Assembly: GCA_963970005.1 (NCBI GenBank)
Contig: CAXAMN010022718.1
Coordinates: 407,202-471,201 of the forward strand
DNA from: Durusdinium trenchii
Taxonomy: Eukaryota > Sar > Dinophyceae > Suessiales > Symbiodiniaceae
DNA: 64,000 bases
Direction of reading: 5' to 3'
The position numbers and the translations under genes were made by a program. The notes beneath the pieces were generated by a model. The model saw only the letters and a program-made list of their open reading frames with translations. It was not told the DNA's origin and ran no database searches. Position 1 is the first letter of the stretch. Each line of letters opens with the position of its first letter. Shown here piece after piece: positions 44,170 to 55,304 of this stretch.

Positions 44170-47100
44170 ACAAGAAGCTCCCACCCACTTTACGGTAAAT
44201 GGTTTTAGTGCAGGCAGCTACACCGGAGCAGTGATTGCCTTAGCAATTCGTTGCCTCTGGCCAGCCAGTCAGATCACAGCGCGCCTAGGCGCCATTGCAA
44301 TGCCGAAGAGTGTCTTAGCGGCACTCGTTGCCACTGCAGAGCCTGACAGGCACAACTACTATCTTGTCCATGCTGCTGAAGACTGCTTGTGTGACTGGAA
44401 GCCGACAGAGAACGAGCTTGATATGTTGCAACGATCCCTGCACATCACATACGTAACAGACTCTGCAAGGTGGATGGGCAAGCACAAACATGGTTACTGG
44501 CACTGGCTCCAGTGCCAGCTCCCTACAGGCAAAGTCAGTCTCACTACGCTGAAGCTCACACACCCTGATGTTGTCCCTCGCCATGATCGAATCGCTGCCC
44601 CTATGCGGTTGGCCTCCTGGATTCGCTTTGAAACGGTAATGACAAGCGATGATTGGGAAGGTGCTATTAGCTTGTTGGTGTCCAACCTCCACCGACCCGA
44701 TCAAGAATTGCTCACGCTGCTGCAAAGCTGCGTGGCAGGACAGCCAATTGCCTCCATGGAAGAAGCACAGGCACTGCTGCTCAAAAACTTTCGGGTTGGC
44801 AAAGGTAACCCAAGTGCGTGTGCTCAATGGCTGACGGAGATGGCTCGAGACCTCTTGGCACCGATCCCATTCCGGGAAGTGTTTGTCATTTTAGCCCTAT
44901 TTCTCCCGCAGCTCACCTTTGTCGACGAAGCCACCACAAGACAAGAACTGTGGAGTAGTCCCACTGTTCGAAAGTTTGGCCTAGTTGTGGATGTCACACC
45001 CACAGCTACTGGATTGCAGGGCATGCATGAATATCGCATAGCCTTCCCTTCGGGGTCACAATCGGCTATCTTTTGCCCAGCGCATTTCCAGAGCTGTAAT
45101 TTTGAACAACTAGCTAGCAGCCCCTCAAGTACGGTTCATATGGGCTCGCAGGCTGGGAAGGCCTATCGCATTGTTCTGGAGGAGCACGGTACGTGCTACT
45201 CAGTCTTAGCGCTCCTGCTTGCCTTTGTGACTCCCTCTCGGAAACGAAAAGGGGATGAATCGCCAAGTGAGAAGCTCCGTCGACTGAGCAGTCCTCGGCA
45301 CTGGGACGTTGCCTTAGTACCGTTCCCGGAAGATTTTGCGCCGCTGCCCACGCCTACCGAAACCGGACTAGCGTGCCCAGCACCAAGGGCCTTCCCACCT
45401 AGCCTATGTGTGCTAGAATCTAGGGCAACTAAGTTCCGAGTGTTGGCCATCGCGGAAGCAGGAGATACTGTCACTGCTGATCACCTTCTGCAAATGGCTA
45501 GCTTAGCGGCAGAACACAAACCCACTGTGCTGGGTATCCCCGGCCAAGTTCCCATTCCGTATCAGCTCGAATGCACTGTAGTCCTGTTGCAGAGTTTGCA
45601 TGCCCTCTTCCAGCTGCTGACCTCCGGCAATACAATGCAGCACTGTCCCCAAGCGGCCAGCTTTGCTGTTGCCCTAGGCACAGCCGCCCGGCAAGATAAT
45701 GGGCACATCGTTTCGATGGCCTCCAGCCTGGCGCTGGCTCTCCGATCTGGCAGATCTACCCTGGCAGTAGCCAGTGTCTTTGGTGCTGGCAAGACTCGAT
45801 CCCTGACCTTTCTCCTTGCCTGGCTGGCTCTCACCACTCACCTTAAGATTGCAGTCGTGCATAAAGAGAATCCAGCGGGTCGGGCAATCACCAAGTTGCT
45901 CACGGCTTTTGACCTAGAGCCAGACCACCAGAGATATTTCATTCGGCCAGTTAGCAGAGAAGAGGCAGAAACTAACACAGCGTGCACTGACTATGACCTG
46001 CGTGCAAGCGATGCAGCATCATACATCCCTGGCTGCCACGTAGTAATTGTCACTACTGGGCTTGTCTGGGACCAAAAAGGACAGACCCACTCCACACTCA
46101 ACACCCATATGGAAAATGTGGACCTGCTCATTAGCGAAGAGGCACAGCAGGATATGGACCTCAAATCTGCCTTTGCGCCGACAGTCCCCCGACAACCCTT
46201 CTTTCGACTGCTGCTTGGTGATCCCAAACAGAGCCCTGGTGGAGTAGCCGATGGACAGAGAGCCCATCGCACGCTCCTACTCAAAGCTCCCATTGGGCTA
46301 CGAGCCCCCACTACCTGCTATATGCCACATGAAATACCAGGGGTCTTTCACATGCTCCTCCGGCACGGTCGAGGCTTTGGTCTTAGTGATCTAGAAGAAA
46401 CGGCTAAGGTGGTGGGCCACAGGCCATTGGGGAGTAGCTGGTTTCGCCCGGAGAAGGTCAAAGCCACGTCTTCATTCGCCTGTCAGTTACAGTCCACCTA
46501 CAAAGACCTCTCCAGAGTGGATCTAGATCTCCCGGAAGGACTGCTGGTGGGTCTAGGATATGCAGCCACCAGCCCGGACAGCCCGCTCGACTTCCGACAG
46601 GCGCAAAATGCAGCCGAGAGATCAGGAGTCGCAAGCCCGCACTGCTGGAGTTTAATGTTGCCAACGAGTGCAAGGGTTGCCCAAGAAGTGTATGAGCCTT
46701 TAATCGGAATCCAATATCCCATGCTGTGCAGCCGAATGGGAGACACTTGGCAAATAGGCACCACTTCCATTCGAGAAGATCACCGGATTGCCTCAGGCCT
46801 ACGATTTGTCCATTGGTGCCATGCTTCGCCTAATGTGCAGGCAAGGCAAAATCCCAAGAATGACCCTACAGTAAGAGTGTATCAACATCTCGAAGACCAA
46901 CTTACCAAAGCAGGAGCTGACACTGATGACATCTTGGCCCTTACAACCACCCGAGAAGGGGCCACTAATCTACGCAATTATTTCTCCATTGCCGGCAAAA
47001 AGGCTAATGCAGAAACTGCAGTCAAAGTTGCAGGCGCCACGGCCAAGCATTGCATCGTTATTCACGGGGTGTCAACCTTCCTCAGTGGCGAAGGGCACAA

Positions 47101-48385
47101 CCTAGATTATGACCAGGAGTGCTTCACACGAGCAAATGTGGCATACAGCCGAGCCACTGACCTTACCATCCTCGCATGTCCGTTGAACATGCAAGGGATG
47201 CCTGGGGCCCTGCAAGTCCTAGCAGCCCTTCTGCATGGTGTCCAAACGATATCTACCTATGACAGCAACCAAGAGCCCGATATCTTTGGCTCCTTAGACC
47301 TTACAGCCACGCAGGTTGCGCAAGCCACGACATTCTTCCAGCAGGCGCTCCTGCCCCACCCAATGTGGCTCGGCCCTCTACCGGTCTGTCTCGCAGAACA
47401 CCATCACGGCAAGGTGAGGCGCTTACGTCTCGTCTTAGCTACAATCACGCACTTGACCAAAGCGGAAATTGCTAGCCTAATAGAAGGGCCTCACCTGCCT
47501 GGTGGTACGGTCTTGCATGACCTCGTCTATGGTTACGCAGTTGATGCTTCGCTTGAGCCAGAGTGGCTGGTCATAACAGATGGGCAGCAGCCAGGATGTT
47601 GGCGACTTCTCCACAATAGCTCGGGCCCAGGGCACCGATGCAGCGTAGGAAGCTCCCTGCGCTATCAACCAACGCCGAGCACAAGGGAACAGCGCAGTGC
47701 ACAGGATTATACTTTCGAAGCACTGCACCGAGTGTACTTCTACAACGCATGGAGAGTGCAGCCAGTCCTGGATGCCCCAGAATCCGAACTTGTCCTCCCA
47801 CCGCAACCAGGCCTTTTAGTGCATGGCTGTTACTGGCCTCGGCCAAGTTTGACACCTGATGTCCTCTCTGTCTCTGATCGTGACCCAGAAAAAGAGGAAC
47901 ATGAAGTGCAAGAGGGACAATCGCTGTCCTCTCTTGCGGCGACAGATGATGCGATGGCTGATGAAGACGCAAATGAAGCAGTCTCGGTTCACAGCTCCTC
48001 CTCCGAGTCGCCCACTATCCCGAGCACAGAGCAACCGGAGGAAGATGACACACACATGGACGATGATGACAGTGCTAACATCTCCTCTGCAGAAGAGGGT
48101 GATTGCCTTAGCAATCGTCCGGCCCTTCCTGACGCATGCCCCGCACAAGATGAAATGCTGGGGGCAGAAGAGGATGCAAGGAGCGAGCTACCCCCACAGG
48201 GCGTGGACCCCTCAAGTAGCAGCCCCACATCGCACTTCTCTGAGTCCCCAATCAAACGAAGACCGGGGTCTCAGGCTAGTGAGCCCAGTCCAAGAAGTTA
48301 CGGAAATCCCCCGCTCCAACATCCAGGCAACCACTCGGCAGCATTCCTGAACACGAGCAACCACCGGCCACACTGGCAGACCTAG
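44138..48385 (+). pseudogene. Cassette copy B: hydrolase-like segment and complete SF1 (Upf1-type) helicase
   Basis: 1415 open codons. Near the start is VNGFSAGSYTGAVIALAIR, a GxSxG elbow like that of alpha/beta-hydrolases (Ser at 44207). The helicase carries Walker A FGAGKTRS (Lys 552), Walker B-like LLISEEAQQ (about 665-670), motif III LLLGDPKQ (694-698), a motif IV-like DILALTTTREGATNLRNYF, a motif V-like VIHGVSTFLSGEGHNL and motif VI NVAYSRATD (Arg 1005). This order is that of Upf1-type SF1 helicases, which use ATP to translocate on RNA or DNA. The module PLPVCLAEHHHGKVRRLRLV to FYNAWRVQPVLDAP and an acidic Ser-rich linker follow. A 7-base deletion near 48282 ends the frame early. It is the only copy here with all helicase motifs. 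Confidence 0.75.
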
Positions 48386-50218
48386 CCAGTCGGAATGATC
48401 AAAGGCAGGAGGCTCCCGGTCGCAGGAACCCGGAGACACCACCTGACCACCCTGGATCAACGCAAGAGCGCCCACACGCCATAACAGAAATTGACATCGC
48501 CAGTGATCAAGAACATGCAGAGCGTGGAGGCACGGCCGCCACTGATCTCCAATTGGAATCCGAGCAGAGAGCCATGCAGGCCCTATACGACTATCAGAAT
48601 GCAGCTCGAACGGCCAGAGAAACTGACAGGCAAAGGGTGCCGCCCCCCTCATTACAGATCTATAGTGACCTGCCTAGAGAATGGCCGATGGCGAGGCTTG
48701 CTATTTCCAACAAGCAAATTAATCGCCTCGTCCGTACATTCCTCTGGAGGAGGGTGACAGAACAAGCACTCCATGGCTCCTCCTTTGTAGACATTCCAGA
48801 TGAAATCAACCAGGCCTATATAGGAGATCTCCTCCGTATAAGTGAAGCCTTTGCTGCTCCCCTGTCCAACCTCTTCGCTTTTGTGAAGAGTGGGCATCCA
48901 GCATGCCCTTTCATCACTCACAAACAGCTCGCCCTGTATGCAAGCCCCCGCTTCTGGCAGTATGGTCTCCTTGCCTTTATCGCAAGGTGCTGTTCCTTTG
49001 ATAACCAACACAGAAACCAGGGTGCAGGAACAGCCCAAGCAGTGGAAGGGAAACCACAGACAACAAAGGAAAAAGACGTAGATGCCCTCGCCTTTATGCG
49101 CACTGTCATCATGTCCTTTGTTAGGGGAATGGGGCATGGTGAGCAGACGCTACCCACCAATGACCTTTTTGTCTATCTACCAGTACAGATCCTGCCTGAC
49201 CTGGTTGTAGCCATGGAGCGGCAGGGCTTCACGCCCGCGGAAGTGAAGGGGGGCTATGGATACCGACCCAAAGAAGAGGGTGCTGAAGACAACCCCCTGC
49301 TAGTGGTGGGAGTGCACACTAAAGACATTGCTTACGACCGATACCCCCGAATGCCGGAGACTTCCTGGGCTGAAAGAGCGTACTCTAGTGGTGCCCTTGA
49401 CCCGTCGTTGGGACAGGCTTTCTCTTTCCCCTCCCTTCTGCAGCTGAAGCTGCGCATCGAAGTCCCCTTGTGGAGAGACCTGACAACTGCCAGACACCCC
49501 ACTGCTGACTTGCCTGCAGAAGAAGAAACTGCCTGTGAGGCTACCGAGTCAGCTGAACGGTCGCCCAGACTTGCTCTCCCCGTGCCAGTGGGGCCTGCTG
49601 AACCACCAGAAGATGGCACTGAGGAAGCCACAGAGGATGAGGACACGGCAGCTGAACCCAACTATGCCTTTGCCAAGGGATATGGACGGTTTGGCATAGG
49701 TTCTAGCAACGGCGCTTGGCAATTTCGAGCAAGGGAGCCTCGAAGCAGAAAGTGCAGTAGTAGCTCAGTGGTTGACCTCCCGGCTACGGGTCGCCATGTC
49801 CCGCACAGGGTGGAATTTGCTATCTCCTCGCTATATGCTGACCAAAGTCCCTGGTGTTGTTCTCAGCGACTACTACTGCCGTGGATATCCTTTCACTCCC
49901 AAGATGGCAGATCGCCCATACAACCAATATGGCCCACATCTCTACTCTGAAGATGGATGGGATCAGCTCTGTACATGGCTCACAGGGAACTCCCAGTTTA
50001 GAATTCAACTCGCAGGCCACAAGCAGGCGCTTAGGGACCACATGGGCTACAGTCAAGAAGCCCCCGACCCAAGTAATAAGGCTCGCCGAACTGTCCCCCC
50101 TCCAGGAGTGGGAAGCTCCTCTTCGGCAACAGGGTCTTCCTGGCACAGTAGGCCTCCCCCATCGCCTTCGCCCTATGGGTGGTCTTATGGGGGGTGGCAG
50201 TGGGGTAGTCGACAGTAG
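48386..50218 (+). pseudogene. Cassette copy B: C-terminal region
   Basis: The frame 48553-49950 has SLQIYSDLPREWPMARLAIS, NKQINRLVRTFLWRRVTEQA, FITHKQLALYASPRFWQYGL, DLFVYLPVQILPDLVVAMER and GYGYRPKEEGAEDNPLLVVG. I recognise no known domain. An 8-base deletion near 49705 (GGTTCTAGC where copy A has GGTTATACTAGGCTAGC) shifts the frame. The last part resumes in another frame to 50218: AQWL..LRVAMSRTGWNLLS, VLSDYYCRGYPF, and a Pro/Ser/Gly/Trp-rich tail ending GSRQ. It is very similar to copy A at the protein level, with mostly conservative changes. Confidence 0.7.
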
Positions 50219-50308
50219 GCCCACACAGCAACCGTCTCCTCGTCGCTCGACCTTCTCCATGAGACGGGTGGCCTTAGCCACCCTCTCCCTTGTGGCCTAA
50301 TTGTCATC

Positions 50309-51695
50309 ATGGCTGTCGCAATGGCTACATCTCCGTCAGCTCAGTTGTTTGGCTCAAGCAAATCTTGCAAACACGCACGGACCACCGCCTACGCGACAAT
50401 GCCGCCTCACCAAGACCGTTATGAGGTCAGCCTCGAGTTGGTGACAATAGCAGGTACGGAATATGCAATGCAAGCAGACCTCTCCCATTTTGAGGATATG
50501 GCAGAGCTGGAAGACGACATTCTCTGCTTTCTGCCAACAGCCTCTGATTTAGATGTCTTCGGCTATGAATTAGACTTGCTCGACCCTCACACGCGGCAAC
50601 CCCTGCCAGAAGCATTCCACACGGTGCTCCTGCAACGACCGCAACTACAAATTGTAGTTCGTCCCTGCGTGGTAGACGGACATTCCATCTGGCAGTTCCA
50701 GGAAGATGGAAAGGAAAGCTACCCCAAAGCCGTACGAGTCCCAGCCAACCCGAGTGGGAAAATTGCTGACAGAGTCTTTTACGCTGCACCCTGGCTCCGG
50801 CGCGTGGAAGTGGCAATGGGCATTCAACATGTAGGATTCGGGGCCTGGCAGAGTTGTCAGCAACTGCAAATTGTCAAGCTTCCACCCTCTGTCATAAGTC
50901 TTGCGGAAGGAACTTTCCAGGGGTGCAATGTGCTGCGAGAGGTGGAGGCCCTAGGGTGTGTCCAATACAGCGGAAGGGTGTTTGCTGAGTGCTGCTCCCT
51001 TGGTCGAGTTGGGGTCAGTCATAAAACAGAGGATAGCAACGTCCTGGCACCAGGGGCACAGCTAGGCAAACATGCTTTCGAGTTGCCTCACGCTTACGAC
51101 CATCACCTTTGACATGGACCATACCAACAAACCTCGAGCACTGCCTGAAGGTGCATTTGTGGTGCAGGCATTGAACAGCTCTGTTTGCGGAGTGACTTCC
51201 ATAATATATAGGGCCGCGGGTCTGTGAAAATTGCAAAACGCTTGTGGAGGTCAACCTCATGGGCACAGAAATCACAGCCCTACTCTCTGCCACTTTTGCC
51301 CACTGTGTAGCCTTAAATTGCATGTGGCTACCGCCACGACTCACGCAAATTGGCAAAGAAGCTTTCCTTGATTGCGTTGTGCTCCAAGTAGTCATCCCGA
51401 CAGAGCTAAGTGACATAGGCAACGTGCTTTCTGCGGGTGTGAGCAACTGCAACGATTTACTCCCCTGTATTGGGGTGACAGTGAACAGTAGGTGCAGACA
51501 GAGCACAATGCCTTTTTTATGTGTGACAAATTTGAAAAACCCCTGTCGGTGGAGCTGCTCCCCGCGGAAGGACCCGAATTGGACGCTTTCGACGAGGAGC
51601 TATACCACGAGTACTCCTAATATCATTCCAGTCCAAGAAAGGCTCAAGGTGGGTGCCTTAGCATCTGTCTTCAGGAAACATCCCTGGCCTTAGGA
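50309..51695 (+). pseudogene. LRR-I gene (copy B): N-terminal domain plus BspA-type leucine-rich repeats
   Basis: The frame 50309-51112 gives DRYEVSLELVTIAGTEYAMQ, MAELEDDILCFLPTASDLDV, FGYELDLLDPHTRQPLPEAF and VVDGHSIWQFQEDGKESYPK. Repeats follow: VEVAMGIQHVGFGAWQSCQQ, LQIVKLPPSVISLAEGTFQG, FAECCSLGRVGV. A frame change near 51110 is followed by VEVNLMGTEITALLSATFAH and LTQIGKEAFLDCVVLQVVIP. The N-terminal domain matches that of LRR-II, so the two are paralogues. It begins only 90 bases after the helicase-cassette stop. The product probably binds a protein partner. The copy is broken by at least one frameshift. Confidence 0.65.
50328..50372 (+). other. Spliced-leader-like sequence at the LRR-I start
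   Basis: TCCGTCAGCTCAG TTGTTTGGCTCAAGC here and, in copy A on the minus strand near 35153-35190, TCCGTTACCTCAG TTGTTTGGCCCAAGC. Both begin TCCGT and end TTTGGC(T/C)CAAG like the dinoflagellate leader, with extra bases between. They could be a rearranged (double) leader relic. In this copy the stretch is read as LFGSSKS, so chance cannot be excluded. Confidence 0.35.
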
Positions 51696-52885
51696 ACATA
51701 GCAGGACAAATGGCGAAAGCATTTTCTTCAGCATAGACTCCTCGCCATTTGTGCCTTCCTGGCATTTTGGCAAGCCTCTTAAAAGCAGTGCAATCCAGCA
51801 GTTCATGAAGGCTTTAACTCGGATTGTATGGAGAGAATCGGAAGAAGGACTTCTCTGAGGCTAGTGCAGTGCACAAAGGTAAATTCCGGAATTTCCTCAA
51901 CTTTGGTGTTGCAAAGGTCTACACTCTTACTGTAAGCAGTCCGCAACTGTCGCACGCGTGCGCTCCAATAGCTACAAAATGCTTTCTGAGAGCGAGTGCG
52001 GTGATTCCCGTGAGCTAAGACAGCCCGGTGCCAGCTCACTGGTCCTAGCTTGCAGTGCTGACCCTCGGGGGGATGGAAGTTCACTCATGGTAAACTCAGC
52101 AAGGTTAATACACCCTTGGAAGAGGTATTGCCCGAACTTGGCTTCGCTGTTGAACACATTTGCAACCCCTTCCCATGCATACACCCATTGCAAGGAACAG
52201 CATTCCGCAAAGGCTTTGTATCCAAAATCTCGACAGCTCTGAGCCAAGACACTGTTTAGTAGTTTGCAGTCACGGAAGTCGTTGTCGGAAATGCTTACAA
52301 CAGTGGCCGGCAGTTTGACAATGCGGAGCTGTCGGCAATTTTGCCAAGCCTCTGCTCCAATGAGCCTGGTGCCTGACTCTGCACTGACATGTCTCAGACG
52401 TGGAACCCCTGCAAAGGCCGGAGACGATTTCTTCTGGGTTCATAGGGACATGAACGTCCAGCAGAACATGATGGATGGGGCAACCCTCAAGTTGTTCTTG
52501 AGATGGCAGTATAAACACTGCAGTTCTTGAAGACAATGGTGTATGCCATGCCTTGCTGTAGCTTGTCCCAGATTTGGGTCCTTAAGGTATGTCTGTGTGG
52601 CAGTTTGTAGAAAGTCGATGGAGCACCCAAACACTTTGAGATCTCTAACAGAGGCCAGATAGTCCACAACCTGGTCCTCTAGATCCTCAAATCGGTCAAA
52701 CTTTGCAACACTGAGAGAGACCTTAAAAGTCACACCCGAAAGCGTGGTCAGCATCAGGGAGCATTTCATGACCGGCTCCATTTCAGGGGGAGTGCTGATC
52801 ATGGATGAATCGTCGAGCTCCATGTGCGGCAGTCTGGTTGCAATTGTTGTTTGAGCTGAAAGTGTCTGAGTCTGTTCATGGGCTG
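51696..52885 (-). pseudogene. LRR-II copy, inverted next to LRR-I copy B
   Basis: Minus strand: MELDDSSMISTPPEMEPVMK (start near 52823), LTTLSGVTFKVSLSVAKFDR, FEDLEDQVVDYLASVRDLKV, then in other frames FGYKAFAECCSLQWVYAWEG, CINLAEFTMSELPSPRGSAL and CNTKVEEIPEFTFVHCTSLR. It closely matches 33337-34620 but has several indels (near 52500, 52420, 52250, 52010 and 51830). It ends, as the other copy does, in GAAAATGCTTTCGCCATTTG. It runs tail-to-tail against LRR-I at 51695 and head-to-head against the plus-strand unit at 52886. Confidence 0.75.
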
Positions 52886-54176
52886 AGATGGCCACCCTGG
52901 CTGCATATCCCGTGGTCTTGGATGAAAACAAGCCTTTCTGGCCACAGCTATGGGGGTCTCACAGTCACTCATCAGGAGTCTGGGCGCACCCTCCCTGCGT
53001 ACCATGGCGCTCGGCGCTCTTGCAGGCAGCACGCACTTTCGAGCGAGGTGCGAGCAATGAAAAAACAACACACAGCGAAGGACAAGTGCACTTGACAAAG
53101 AGGGGCAATCCGTGCAGTCCAGGCAGCGCCGAGAGCTGTTGGCAGATGCCAGTGATCGAAGGGAAGAAGACTCTCCAGACCTCAAAGACCAGCAATGTGT
53201 CCGCAGCTGGAATGGTGGATAAGCACCACGCCAGCAAGGTACGGCAAGTGAGATGCGCAAACACAAAGTAGGATCACCGACCCCTTTTCGCCATTTGCAA
53301 CGCTGTGAGCCAACAGGAATGAGAGCCTTAGCTCCTCGTTCCTAACAGGCGGGTGGTAGAGAGTGGCAATGGAGGATGCCCAGGGGGAAGCTTAGTTCCC
53401 TTTGTTGATGTCCGACATTTCCAATTTTGTACAAGGAGGTACAGATACCATGCTAGGACAGTCCAACGTTTCACCTGTTTCACACGGGCCTTGCACGCAG
53501 CTGACCACTTTTTGCAATGACGCAGCGCTTCACAGATTTAGGAGACACCGTTTTGGCACCTTTGTGTGCCGAAGGGTGCTGAGTTGGCCTCCCTTCGGGG
53601 GGGTGTGCTCCTTCGCACCCTTACCTGCAGGCTCTCGTCGTTTGCTATGGCCGCCACTGTTTGATCACCGCCTGGTAACATGCCTCTGGACTTGTAAGTG
53701 CAACCATTGCATGGGTTGTGCTACAAGAAAGGGTTTTTTCCACGGCATGCAGCATAGCTGCCGCAACTCCATCTTGACATGGACGCAACTGGCGTTGGAG
53801 CATTGTGATCCTCCTGACCTGCATCGTGACCATGGTTTTGCCACACTGTGGTGTGGCCGCTGGTCACTAGTTATCATGAAGTAAAGTCCATTTGAAGCCT
53901 TTCTGGAGACTTTGCTAGAGCACAGACCTGCGCTGCCATGCTTTTCGTTCGAGAATTCAGGTCCATTGATGGTCATTAGTTTTCGTTTCACTTGTCTCAC
54001 CCAGCACAGAGGAAAGACTACAAGATGGTGGAGACTCGGCCTGTGGGCTGTGTTTTCTGTTTGGTTTTGGGTTGATTTTTGGTTCCTTTTCTCCACTATC
54101 TGACTGTTCTTCCCTTCCTTCAACGATGACCTGGGCACCATGCCCACACGGCGTCCGTACTCGTGGAAAAAAAAAA
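52886..54176 (+). mobile_element. LRR-II 3' part and tail, locus 3, ending in a poly(A) tract
   Basis: Plus strand, starting GAGATGGCCACCCTGGCTGC, the sequence of the LRR-II C-terminus (RWPPWLH), with about 90% of the tail seen at 33336-31954 in reverse. It ends with the stem-loop TGGGC/GCCCA (54132-54146), CGTCCGTACTCGTGG and ten A (54167-54176). The internal stem is 54023-54034 with 54090-54101. The 5' side is truncated at 52886 in the last repeat. It interrupts a minus-strand helicase fragment, in the opposite orientation. Confidence 0.7.
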
Positions 54177-54385
54177 TCGGCCACTCCACCAGGGCCTGTT
54201 TGGGATCACCAAGCAGCAGCCGAAAGAAGGGTTGTCGGGGAACCTCAGGCGCGAAAGCAGATTTGAGGTCCATAGTGTGGAGTGGGTCTGGCCTGTTTGG
54301 TCCCAAACAAGCCCGGTAGTGACAATGACGACATGGCAACTGGGGATCTATGGAGCCGCGTCACTTGCACGCAAATCATACTGCG
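54177..54385 (-). pseudogene. Helicase fragment around motif III
   Basis: Minus strand: YDLRASDAA, CHVVIVTTGLVWDQTGQTHS, then after frame changes MDLKSAFAPEVPRQPFFRLL and LGDPKQALVEWP, matching copy B about 45990-46250 with a deletion of the Walker B segment. It stops at GGAGTGGCCGA, directly against the A tract of locus 3. Homology ends on the other side near 54385. Confidence 0.65.
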
Positions 54386-54755
54386 GAGGGCCTGCCAACC
54401 CGTCCACGTTTCAACGTTCCTTTTGTGGGACCAAAAATGGATGCGCGCAGCACACTTCTTGGACATGTTTGCAGCAGAAGTCTTCCACTTAGAGGCAACA
54501 GCAGTCGACAGACACTGGTTTTCGCTGCCGCGGCGTGGGCTCAAAGCACTTTGTGGGAAGTTTTCCGGACTTAGATTAAATTGTGGTGGCCCCAGCCTCT
54601 AGACAGGCGTGTGTCGGGTTGCAGTAACTGCAGTCTTGGACAGTTGACATGTGCGCAGTTGCAATGCAACTTGTCACTTCCACCCTGTTTTTTGTCCACG
54701 TTCGCCTGGTTTCGCAGGTCAAAGCTTTTAGCTGGCTGTAAAGTGCTGTTTTTTA

Positions 54756-54960
54756 CCAGTCCTAATCAGTCGTAATCCAGTCGTGATCCAAGTCGGAATC
54801 AACCCTCACACACATAAGCCCAGTCGGAATCAGTTTCTTCCAAGAAGGAATTGTGTTGAATTTCTTTTAACTCATGCTTTCTAGCCAAATCCTCAGTAAA
54901 CGCTGCGTTTTTGGTAATAACGACTAGGATCACGACTGGATTACGACTGATTACGACTGG
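54756..54960. mobile_element. MITE-like element with 34-bp terminal inverted repeats
   Basis: The left arm, 54756-54789 (CCAGTCCTAATCAGTCGTAA and TCCAGTCGTGATCC), is the reverse complement of the right arm, 54927-54960, with one mismatch in 34. Each arm itself contains repeats of CAGTCGTAAT/CAGTCGTGAT. The 137-base centre holds two more degenerate AGTCGGAATCA copies and no frame. Size and structure fit a non-autonomous DNA transposon or a folded satellite. No clear target duplication was identified. Confidence 0.65.
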
Positions 54961-55304
54961 GAAAACACGGCAAATCTGTGACGTGGGACCTGAGACGAAC
55001 TGTCAAACAGTCTACGGCCCAAAGCGTTCCAGCTCGCTGTGATCAACTCGGACCTTCTGGGTTTGTTTCAGTTCTTGGCTCAACAGGCTCAAGGTGAAGA
55101 TGCTCTTGGCCGGATGATTCTACACTTGACTCTTGTCTCCACTTGTCGCCCGCGCGCCCAGGCGAATCTGTCGAATCTTAGCCCACCATTCACCGATAGT
55201 TTGGCTGATGGTAGCGCCCGGCCTTCAGCGCTTACTGAAACGTCTGCCCGGCACGTGCTCGCTGCTGCCTTTGTAATTTTATTTGCTTGGCGTTTTGGAA
55301 ATGC

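Noticed and set aside
47545..47570. The minus strand of copy B reads CCAGCCACTCTGGCTCAAG, close to the spliced leader
   Set aside because: It is the antisense of a well-conserved coding stretch (SLEPEWLV). The copy A equivalent does not match, so it is chance similarity.
40721..48385. Interpretation of the helicase cassette as an integrated RNA virus or Helitron
   Set aside because: No polymerase, capsid or Rep (HUH) motif is visible, and the helicase is of Upf1 type rather than Pif1 type. Neither origin is supported.
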